From positions 1-30,507 of IMG/VR virus record IMGVR_UViG_3300046533_000460: a stretch of 30,507 nucleotides of DNA; one strand, written 5' to 3'. Below the pieces are notes generated by a model, which saw only the letters and a program-made list of their open reading frames with translations, had not been told where the DNA came from and did not search any database. Position 1 is the first letter of the stretch. Each line of letters begins with the position of its first letter. The stretch comes from a virus. Of the stretch, positions 17,001-18,141 are shown piece by piece. A program made the translations under genes and the position numbers.

Positions 17001-18139
17001 AGGCGCTGCGCCAGAATTGGCTGCGATACAACGGCAAGCAGGGTTACTACGTGGACCGACAAGGTCGCCGCTATGACCGGCCTAGCGATACCGAGGTCGC
17101 GCGGAAGGTGTGGCGTCTGATCGAGGATCGATTCGGGGAACTCAATTACGATACGCTGTTCTGGAACCAGACGTTCAAGGCCGCAATGCAGCTCATGTTC
17201 CGATCGGTCACGTGGAAGTTCGGTTCCATCGAGGCGTTCGGTCGCGCGGCTGCGGGACAGGGAAAAGAGTTCATTGACGCTTTCAAGGAGCGCCGCGCAC
17301 CGCAACTCCACCGGAACATGGCGTGGCTATTCGGCATCTTCCTTCTGACGGCAGCGATCGGAATAGTGATCTCGAAGGCGCTCGGGCGGCATACACCGAA
17401 GAATCTCACGGACGTTGTTTTCCCGCGCATCGACCCGAACGATTCGAGTGTGCGCGTGTCGATCCCGACGTACTTCAAGGATCTGGTTCACTTGGTTCAC
17501 TCGCCTACCGGCTACGTGAAAGCGTCATTGGCCGGCTGGATTGGTCGCGTGGCTGAAATGCTTTCCAACAAGGATTACTACGGCGTTCAGATCAGGGACA
17601 CTGACGCTCCGGCGACCAAGCAGGCGTTACAGATGGGGAAACACGCCGCGGAGTCGTTGCTCCCGTTCAGTGTGCGCGGCTACAAGAATCTGAGCGCAAA
17701 CCAGGAGAACACGATCCGCAAGGTGGGTGCGCTTTTCGGAGTGAACCCCGCTCCGCGCTACATCGGTCAGACGCCAGCGGAGCAACAGGTCGAGAAGTAC
17801 TGGAAAGGCCAGCGCACCGAGGAAGGCATCAAGCCCGAGCAGTTCGAGATCCAGAAGGGAAAGCGCGAGCTGGTGAGCAAACTCCGGCACGGCCAGAGCG
17901 TCAATATCCCCGAGGCACTCAAGAAGGGAACACTCAAACCCAAAGATATACCCGCGCTCTATAAGCGGGCGCAGATGGGGGCGCTGGCTTCTGGCATCGA
18001 CAAGATGAGCTTAGAGGACGCTGAAAAGGTCTACGCCAAAGCGAACGTGAGCGAGAAACGCGAATTGGCTGGCATTTTAGCGCGCAAGCGTGCAAACGCC
18101 CTACGCCGTAGCGGAAGAACGATGTACACCGGCTTTTAA
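1967..18139 (+). CDS. Giant polyvalent DarB-like protein: methyltransferase, SNO-type helicase and further domains
   Basis: One uninterrupted frame of 5390 codons. The open frame extends upstream, but I start at the ATG at 1967 because it follows the previous stop by one base, has AGGGA just upstream, and gives a clean MASPLDEV start. Rough order by residue: Pro-rich and coiled-coil region (1-415); GNID domain (420-508); glycine-rich hydrophobic helices (570-885); Pro-rich linker (890-1055); small domains and a zincin-like domain (1250-1430); helix-turn-helix (about 1874-1903); SH3-like patch; TGT/DpdA-like domain (2250-2497); NGLRF-type module (2622-2675); N6-adenine methyltransferase (2690-3010); Strawberry-notch-like helicase (3250-4430); C-terminal phage domain (4540-5390) with one membrane helix. 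This matches polyvalent phage proteins such as P1 DarB, thought to be delivered with the genome to counter restriction. Virion packaging here is inference. Linkers are low-complexity and several are overprinted by small ORFs. Confidence 0.85.
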   Translation: MASPLDEVGDYGTQVEEPPPPPPPEQQFAPEPAPQQPMYGGFEAQQDAAPEPAAPIPDTSGYDQRQIAIQQRVAQLQKTQEGSHPRYWIEGLRNQQRELLAESKGVDLQRRAEVNAARAAAAVERQNQQQNRFKASDLAARGIPTYRDSSGGVNIATDEKGAPLTSLDKSHGIAYDSEGQPKKLTYGPAGPPKTSDPFANLPTRTDPKTGDQYQVAPGLPWKWTGTDEGIKSQRMQEAKDKAVAQESKLIGQKLSIDHADYVAGNKEHDLMRKELIASVPTLQDPKLAGADRATVLKAVDDHFNTEYGAPEANETNGWFSKDLAPSAQALRDDIDKRKAAAMDTANGLFDLKDKQRALGESIQQDRETRRQEMETLIAHGRGQAGPLDQPQGGAAPEGAAQPAQQAPQVQPNFGPEQAPGMLERGNIDYNTRPVVQNPDGTTSTVKSFSIGTAKGEVLLPSIADDGHEMSKDEAIQQYEKTGQHLGIFAGPKSADAFAEEHHHEMGPPEDQTNLTPEALRQSAQDGTLPAHAAPAAVATAHDIQDANAKADALQESNPTAADEYRDFAARMANGLANGVRDVIQGGIKVANRYSPLGIAKQVVGFDQSTDDKLANKTGDLAHDAILSSIRSTPGALIAKKITGHEITELDDRLKDTVGAKVGNFIGGAVPYVATSLLAPEVGVPLTVSTLFSSGFNNTYEGAKARGVSDEKAQALGLASGAINGILGLPFKGVGAALKGVFGGTSSKVIAEAVVKSFTDGVVVNGERLVGREGFNAYLQHLAEGVRIGVMPQAVKTEAMEVIKRLGQELFKTPAQRALDVGKEALTHAAVGGGVQTAQNIVTKQYDPETGLFENVPEQALGFGLLGGVSKGFEQVAKARAAKQALDSLHRQAGPPPPVPPSLGGPAGGPKPPPVPPEFGGPAEKPAKAKVVEGEKPTTGGPDVRTETQPKTPPSDEPPRGGGTETQPQLPDGGTGGGAAPEVTQAGPKPATLDEQAQKDLDEALGGLTTDEKPAGATGTGTGPAAAGADTGAAPTAKPASGESVPADVEHKVEHGEHAKPGYTAVDTADLPKPEPPKQEFTPSESVKEAEDRLWRLTRDSDPHLLRSLKQQFGGHANYQDILDAHIEKHAEKATGSGAFEFGDIIHIGQTPYKVVGSDDNSTSLQSTESGRLNKPLIQNTEDLRKNINAGHFGLAPIAGQEKIPPTSETGAAESPTPAGTAAPAAGTEGAGGEVAARPEYTRPALKPLRQRPGISHAPDLSKPEAVRAHLDRLLEQNKDQLDRAGTLVAFEPHDSASGFQTDPISGKVSIDTEKAASHIPTIEEHGGSGSGWLTSSTQEEHWHALQVKASKSGDKPDYAGFYNNLDDDTKKALGQVYPDVTNPAALGFEYERMVMQHRAGETITEAHHRDISPVLPSITGPQSEALESNIQKILQASEPQPEQPEAEPYGAAKAEQEKAIAEHLKAEEEATKPKLPDLATATQDDVTKVNREIDRLNGLKASPERDALLKHLNDWIDSYGLPQKAEAGKEPAGPYHIQTRPARTPQQEDTWAVVQGEHSLTPGGYGEYGFKTREAAETRLAELNARPAPEAPAKPKIGSKEAAIAGIPELDSKGNLPPMKRNARKDMAGQIRIAADRMNQHGLLPTKDHQVVLGLIRKDFPTQLALEQATRTLVRHAKGVTDASQKPSTEGVGVRGEGGKVGEGAPLRQPRPTTGEGEAQEEEKPESAGPSGGVPQGQWLKSDQAHYQLQKAQLTRAQNAKDWPKVIELADAFEKHWEDRGISPPDDWARWARAKEDAQLELRRAPKKPVTPQVPAMEGMTPLGQPKKVEGIKPVTLDEQARKDLGDALSGLMASEPKPEPKYTLKMHAIYHALTEKGQSVEKVAREFSMKPHHVEAIYDAMRSPRPRMALMASAPFAQRDIPDEKLDAFVKAAKSMLRSGVTTPEALAQVMPPASYPYLQAMWDAFGMVKGSLRGTHDWPKIVEGLKAQTAPAIEEAPEPEIGSRVKITTKGETFIGLMQISAGLKWIEVKNHSPITLDEVDSIEQINTADEVRAERQARKMGKIVYTQPKTRDDYENTLWDLAGKVADHDIAISEPYNQEKAMRHSQLEAQFDKVADEIELAKAKRRYLLSQAINKREGKPLQRAHRLGSPYAEVRVPKPQDFDPDKAIRSKRWPRPLLDYMTKAEVEASLKSARNQLKGKPTAIAAQMAQNVIDERTRQLEKGDYLEAAQERLKTQEQAPEVAPATVFLSGAQKSIADIDASIAANKPFGATVVTSVKEGTTLSQTVRRKIVDYVQRGGKVFLDSGAIQAFKANLRGEKVEVPWERVLHAYREIAALAGQERGLRQGQLYIVVPDVVGDAEATKALQTKYASTINELFKAGFNLIFPVQKAPGVDLFDAIRQAVPENPHPDMRGEVIVGIPFNAKAWTKAEVLAWLDRQKGRKLAIGVHLLGGGEADVNWFKEEAAKRDVSFREITGDTSTTEQNRVRKYGEKPKKKETNKEISERTGFPLDLVERTMGPDANMPQDEFIQRLKTKLVDIFKVDQGLGHVTGTWFDAGLSKGYKDKGGGYSYKSGEAYISARGITITAPVDSIRAGNPQFTVTVEGKTEKPAKAKTVGSWKAEIDDGSGYTSNGLRFAEQWEAAASGSTIFNRWMGAKEMRVVESDEPPTHTWNKETGHAESIIGAEVGGAMPKGHEEVRSAVATKLLIGQKFPRTELTELAEKHGLTAKQADEAAEAGIVQAATDMQASRRNATPQEIFDRLVEMYNNQPNLTARTATSKLDQAYSTPVPLAYVASQLADIKGGKKIYEPTAGNGMLLIEADSSSQQVFANELNDQRAAELMSQKIKVVTMKDASEWHPNIKADREAMNPPFGTVQEDGKTKTFIVDGVQTTQIDHAIVLESLKSLADDGRAVLIVGGPGTNTGAVMQDLKARREWYAQGQRGAFWKRLYAAYGVIDHFTVDGELYKKQGAGWPVDVVLIRGRGESPIQLPSANAPRILTSWDDLKNELARTDAERITAGTLTPEQAAGQVSGALGAIRKLRKPSEGSERPQHGEPPVPGLGSGGSVTGAPPTAGKLPVPAPRGGSEAGGTTAAGSTGGEGVREPTGEHEQRGRLDKAQEDLNDLLGGLMASEPFPEPLVQKDMPDEKTTALLKAARSMIAAGVTTPEKLAEMVPPAAHQYLQAIWDAMGMVKKDLRATHDWPKIVAGIKPSKPPELDPSAKLGSQGKDFPEPAPQYRVPYKPTSKHNSFQILTPTNLESPQREALNKLFFEENIDNYVMRKIGYSDKEAKAFKELYFSAEQIDALGLAIKAAETHPDPLAFILGDQGGIGKGRVAAGMMLYAMQRGWIPVFFTKDVKLYAAMINDLYDVGRGHLVPLITNNNEKFEDDQGRIWRTKKQKPLIEGVRDTKALPKEYQMIFTSYDQIQNDLPAGYTQPSRQIRAQMKRQRQPPPDGSRMEMLRAIAPNAMFILDESHLASGDSIRAWRLSPLLAASKAAYYSSATYAKRPDNIGIYFKTTLSRAAHTMQDLTDAMQQGGVPLQQAVSSMLSDDGLYMRRERDFGKSTYRTHINVETKDRDRELADTYTSGLRRILGLSNDIKDLVDALNEILRHTGTQLGLPSAPRLSSTNFAAIIHNLVSQYLLSIKSKAAVERALYHIDGGPPPEDGTDPNRQKRRVVVTVQNTMESAIEALEQGNYPISFNGLLMRYLDRQRTLTSGKGPTATTFYISDKPNEELAQFSDRSLEGMMMTAETAPDGTRVPVWNKPVIEEYFRRRANALILVVKEFLETLDLGDMPISPIDYMRDAMEDAGIRTVELTGRGKGVRKDGSIYSISGAENSKKAQIEYMKEFNFRDAQFLIMNSSGSTGISLHSSIKFKNQEQRAMLIVQPHLAIDDFMQSLWRIDRTGQQQPPFFEVIQTDIPAELRPAAVLERKMASLNANTTSNAKNEMKKQDSDIFNQYGDEVVWRYLAQDMDFARMLDYDSLLFDRRGNLRPLEALDIADGELVARVTGRLAILPTAQGEAFWDYVNREYEVLITYLTENGLNALIASHEDLKAETLDTSEYTAGNPNPTSAFDGPSTLERVKAEMGKMPRSGNDVLLEAGRVLREEATALQAQWRTKAREFMQAEADRRVTLEAENLTPAEEEAAKAFPSKEDYVRSLRGDDDKLKNWRERMRNAQQMIDNSLRLLGETVHIHNTRGLDVHGAVVEAKLDLDAPLTPSKQKFTVWVNSNQRQIHMAATQLSEDARTFPREHFVEAYEENAQRSNEFYIITGNLLAASVNMGQVQNARIITYTDNKGNVKQGYLMPANWNPRTASGLEAVTDHQHFRQLLDDGKTVVSRNQKVSFLRRSPGVYEMRVPAGRAVGLAFWGDQRLRNLMNDRNFEQKGSNFVAKFGSNALSQVFSRVTGADPDLATPLFFNRPVTPGGNPQGPLMASQPNNPRAVKAAAYKDSSGKVHEGGFLEPHWKISERLGRDLLTEKGMGFVTNEGEFLTRRQAWKRGQEEGQLGKGPVLALESRDIEYGPLFGPIMASTPAFARDYWNEDVRPLVKNVKATAGEILNTVAKVLTPTYGVNKDILDKVHGLMGDRNQVAYIVDRTGEAFEKMFNSMHRTELITFVDRVKEGNPQPTPELQEAADFIRKVDTASWEALTDAAVAAGMKNNPVAWLENHYRVMWKTIPNHPDTEGRRGGRSPLRGSRGMAKQHTLANMSEGIDAGGIPFSYNPIVNLKMALADIWKYTTALKLWAWAKDNGHATFVRGAFPKLPSGMSWLEDSIADVWFPAESGEGLVHGGKYAMDEGFGRLLNNFLSRDLIRQTKTGRGLMWIKNATTSVELMFSLFHGVFETLETVASNVGLGLSQMYNRGMIGGDTSGLVQGMVNIIKSPATPITVANLGSRFREMAGKADEFFDTPEGKAFLKVHPDAREMIGYLFSGGWKPNEVEADWKNQSVRAFMDSLKDLKEGNSKNYVGAGLRAAPAAAEFMMGPLFDRFIPNLKVGQFVTEMREALRQNWLRYNGKQGYYVDRQGRRYDRPSDTEVARKVWRLIEDRFGELNYDTLFWNQTFKAAMQLMFRSVTWKFGSIEAFGRAAAGQGKEFIDAFKERRAPQLHRNMAWLFGIFLLTAAIGIVISKALGRHTPKNLTDVVFPRIDPNDSSVRVSIPTYFKDLVHLVHSPTGYVKASLAGWIGRVAEMLSNKDYYGVQIRDTDAPATKQALQMGKHAAESLLPFSVRGYKNLSANQENTIRKVGALFGVNPAPRYIGQTPAEQQVEKYWKGQRTEEGIKPEQFEIQKGKRELVSKLRHGQSVNIPEALKKGTLKPKDIPALYKRAQMGALASGIDKMSLEDAEKVYAKANVSEKRELAGILARKRANALRRSGRTMYTGF
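3229..3485 (+). other. GNID-type phage domain inside the giant protein
   Basis: Residues about 420-508 read Gly-Asn-Ile-Asp, then RPVVQNPDGTTSTVKSFSIG, then a strand ending LLPSIADDG, then MSKDEAIQQYEKTGQHLG and a helix rich in His and Glu. I recognise this as a module common in phage virion and polyvalent proteins, usually written GNIDL-x-x-RPVVKN-DGS-STVRS. Its function is not known to me. It supports a phage structural or internal-virion origin for the chain. Confidence 0.6.
3670..4626 (+). other. Glycine-rich hydrophobic, possibly membrane-active segment
   Basis: Residues about 570-885 hold several Gly/Ala-rich hydrophobic helices, for example VGNFIGGAVPYVATSLLAP and VPLTVSTLFSSGF, a Gly-Leu-Pro-Phe-Lys-Gly turn, and later HAAVGGGVQTAQNIVTKQYD. 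Segments like this occur in phage internal virion proteins that enter the host envelope during DNA entry. That role is inferred from composition only. Confidence 0.4.
4780..4785 (+). promoter_or_regulatory. Shine-Dalgarno AGGAGG of a nested ORF
   Basis: A perfect AGGAGG lies inside the coding sequence of the giant gene, five bases before an ATG (4791) that opens a 106-codon frame in the +1 phase. A canonical site here serves no purpose for the giant frame, so it is the main argument for the nested gene. Confidence 0.5.
4791..5111 (+). CDS. Nested +1-frame ORF, cationic Pro-rich small protein (putative)
   Basis: 106 codons, wholly inside the giant gene in the +1 phase, where the giant protein is a Pro/Gly/Thr-rich linker. 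It starts MYEQKHSQKHHLPTNPHVEA and ends in a Pro/Gln-rich tail (GNPFQPM). It has a canonical AGGAGG five bases upstream. Unlike most out-of-frame shadows in this region, it is not dominated by Arg and Ser; it is rich in Lys, His, Pro and Gln. I recognise no family, and no membrane helix is visible. The giant frame also encodes the first LDEQ-type repeat in this stretch (4937-5002), so both frames may be constrained. Chance ORFs are common in GC-rich DNA, so this remains a candidate. Confidence 0.42.
   Translation: MYEQKHSQKHHLPTNPHVEAARKLSRSFPMEEPEAARPPRSLKQVQSPPHSTSKHKKTSTKPSAVLPPTRSQPVPPAQGPVPPQQAPIPAPPPPQSPPVGNPFQPM
5529..5810 (+). CDS. Nested +1-frame ORF, Gln/Pro-rich small protein (putative)
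   Basis: 93 codons in the +1 phase inside the giant gene, over the Ala/Pro/Gly linker before the zincin-like domain. It starts MPVISGLLQSLDRRKYHQP, continues through a Lys/Gln/Pro-rich stretch, then a segment that looks ordered (RLDPSIHDLLSNHSVSD), and ends Ser/Thr/Lys-rich. GGAAG at 5517-5521, seven bases before the ATG, is a moderate ribosome binding site. It lies in the same phase as the three other nested ORFs. No family is recognised. It runs past the linker into a stretch where the giant frame looks structured, which weakens the case. Confidence 0.28.
   Translation: MPVISGLLQSLDRRKYHQPVKPEPQKAQPQQAQPLQQPVQKGQGEKSRLDPSIHDLLSNHSVSDPALVTPLTFPSRKQSGRTSTGSSSKTKTS
5720..6260 (+). other. Degenerate zincin-like domain (putative)
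   Basis: Residues about 1250-1430. A strand pair (LVAFEP, then GKVSIDTEKAASHIPTI) precedes a helix with Gln-Glu-Glu-His-Trp-His-Ala-Leu (E1339 to H1343). This fits an HExxH site with the first His replaced by Glu. A later ALGFEYERMVMQ-x4-ETITE stretch matches the helical part I associate with metallopeptidase-like domains of polyvalent phage proteins. If active, it could process the chain; with the altered motif it may be inactive. The assignment is tentative. Confidence 0.33.
6998..7004 (+). promoter_or_regulatory. Shine-Dalgarno AAAGGAG of a nested ORF
   Basis: AAAGGAG lies six bases before the ATG at 7011, within the giant gene but out of its frame. It is among the best ribosome binding sites in the window, comparable to those of the capsid gene and the gene after it. 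Confidence 0.58.
7011..7187 (+). CDS. Nested +1-frame small basic protein with strong RBS
   Basis: 58 codons in the +1 phase inside the giant gene, preceded by AAAGGAG with six-base spacing. The product begins MPAKSQAQREWAFGVKGEKW and continues ARAHHFDNPGRLP, then a Lys-rich patch and SPLDPVVAYRRGNG. It looks like a real compact basic protein with two Trp and a His-His-Phe-Asp motif. It reminds me of the small phage proteins that start MPAKSKAQ. In the giant frame the same bases encode a structureless Gly/Glu/Pro linker of the same extent (residues about 1682-1740). That suggests the small gene is the constrained frame here. Function unknown. Confidence 0.58.
   Translation: MPAKSQAQREWAFGVKGEKWARAHHFDNPGRLPAKVKPKKKKSQSPLDPVVAYRRGNG
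7469..7549 (+). repeat. LDEQ/LMAS peptide repeat, copy 2
   Basis: Encodes VTLDEQARKDLGDALSGLMA followed by SEPKPEP (M1853). Copy 1 is at 4937-5002 (ATLDEQAQKDLDEALGGL, but followed by TTDEK, without MAS). Copy 3 is at 11321-11392 (RLDKAQEDLNDLLGGLMA then SEPFPEP). All lie at the end of low-complexity linkers just before a new domain. Confidence 0.7.
7586..7675 (+). other. Helix-turn-helix-like segment in the giant protein
   Basis: Residues about 1874-1903: LTEKGQSVEKVAREFSMKPH then HVEAIYDAM. The pattern of a helix, a Ser/Met turn and a second helix resembles sigma region 4 or Trp-repressor-type DNA-binding helices. It is short, so confidence is modest. Confidence 0.38.
7721..7930 (+). repeat. 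70-residue domain duplicated within the giant protein, copy A
   Basis: Residues 1919-1988, just after an ALMASAP motif. It aligns without gaps to copy B (11399-11608) with 46 of 70 residues identical by my hand alignment. Shared blocks are PDEK, KAA, GVTTPE, YLQA, GMVK and THDWPKIV. It looks helical. Copy A stands ahead of the TGT-like domain and copy B ahead of the helicase, so it may be a shared docking or oligomerisation module. No known function recognised. Confidence 0.85.
8714..9460 (+). other. TGT/DpdA-like (queuine tRNA-ribosyltransferase-type) domain
   Basis: Residues about 2250-2497. The order of short motifs follows the TIM-barrel fold of tRNA-guanine transglycosylases and phage DpdA: Asp-Ser-Gly (D2307-G2309, first catalytic Asp candidate) after a hydrophobic strand; VVPDVVGD with a downstream Thr (P2357); an FPVQ strand (about 2390); an IVGIP strand (about 2421); a GVHLLGGG strand; and ITGDTSTTEQNRVRKYG (D2481), like the terminal D-S/T-x-x-x-x-N-x-R element. 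DpdA exchanges guanine in DNA for a 7-deazaguanine. No preQ0 pathway genes are visible here, so the precursor would come from elsewhere, or the domain does something else. The call rests on motif order alone. Confidence 0.5.
9830..9991 (+). other. NGLRF-type small phage module
   Basis: Residues about 2622-2675 read VGSWKAEIDDGSGYTSNGLR, then FAEQWEAAA, a helix, RWMGAKEMRVVESDEPP. This matches a small module I associate with phage proteins: sNGLRFAT, a helix with Glu-Ala, then RW and a strand ending vveSdePv. Function unknown; it marks a domain boundary between the TGT-like and methyltransferase domains. Confidence 0.5.
10034..10990 (+). other. N6-adenine-type DNA methyltransferase domain
   Basis: Residues about 2690-3008. 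An AYSTPVPLAYVAS lead-in is followed by motif I YEPTAGNGML (Y2812; the SAM-binding loop), a strand with Ala-Asn-Glu-Leu-Asn, and motif IV NPPFG (N2873), the amino-methyltransferase catalytic motif. This arrangement, together with the downstream SF2 helicase, is that of P1 DarB-like antirestriction proteins. The expected activity is methylation of adenine in DNA using S-adenosylmethionine. Both key motifs are intact. Confidence 0.82.
10998..11324 (+). CDS. Nested +1-frame ORF, acidic helical protein (putative)
   Basis: 108 codons in the +1 phase inside the giant gene. It starts MSLPEPTLKESQQAHSRRSK, then LLDRLAEHLVL and ALHQLLENYPFLLQEEDLRL, ending NEDA. It has amphipathic leucine periodicity and is acidic, as expected of a helical protein and unlike the Arg-rich shadows elsewhere. 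In the giant frame these bases give a Gly/Pro/Ser/Thr linker of almost the same extent, ending where the third LDEQ-type repeat begins. The weakness is the start: no good Shine-Dalgarno, only GGGA 13 bases upstream. Translational re-initiation or a different start is possible. No family recognised. Confidence 0.42.
   Translation: MSLPEPTLKESQQAHSRRSKLLDRLAEHLVLSESSGNLAKDLNDHNMGNRLFPDSDQEEASQALHQLLENYPFLLQEEDLRLAEQLPPDLQGEKVYESLLANMSNEDA
11399..11608 (+). repeat. 70-residue domain duplicated within the giant protein, copy B
   Basis: Residues 3145-3214, after a GLMASEPFPEP motif. It is the partner of copy A at 7721-7930, with the same length and about two thirds identity. The DNA has diverged at many third positions, so the duplication is not recent. 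Both copies open with Gln-(Arg/Lys)-Asp-(Ile/Met)-Pro-Asp-Glu-Lys. Confidence 0.85.
11700..15270 (+). other. Strawberry-notch-like SF2 helicase/ATPase domain
   Basis: Residues about 3245-4435. Walker A variant GDQGGIGKGR (K3336), a strand FTSYDQIQNDL, Walker B LDESH (D3477), motif III SSATYAK (S3505), a second RecA-like domain with motif V SSGSTGISLHS (S3867), and motif VI QSLWRIDRTGQ (Q3903, R3910). The G-x-GKGR Walker form and the two-domain layout fit the Strawberry-notch (SNO) group found C-terminal to methyltransferases in DarB-like phage proteins. A following NEFYIITGNLL and GYLMPANW segment fits the same group. ATP-driven DNA or protein-DNA remodelling is expected. All core motifs appear intact. 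Confidence 0.82.
15287..15298 (+). repeat. MAS-x-P boundary motif (PLMASQP)
   Basis: The codons of Met-Ala-Ser-Gln (M4441) within PLMASQPNNPRA. The same short motif occurs as LMASEP (M1853), LMASAP (M1912), LMASEP (M3134) and IMASTP (M4537), and the protein itself begins MASP. Each copy lies at the join between a linker or the end of one domain and the next domain. Confidence 0.6.
15575..18136 (+). other. C-terminal phage domain with single membrane helix
   Basis: Residues about 4537-5390, after the last MAS-x-P motif. It contains ENHYRVMW, a Gly/Arg stretch RRGGRSPLRGSRG, MSEGIDAGGIPFSYNPIVNL and a helix with MALADIWKYTTALKLWAWAK. This matches the widespread phage polyvalent or internal-virion segment normally written ENYfPhyW ... 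plegs ... tiadGiaaGl-pvs-NPvdl. A membrane helix lies at about 5118-5140 (MAWLFGIFLLTAAIGIVIS). This supports insertion into a host membrane during DNA entry, or virion association; neither is proven. Confidence 0.6.
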
Positions 18140-18141
18140 CT

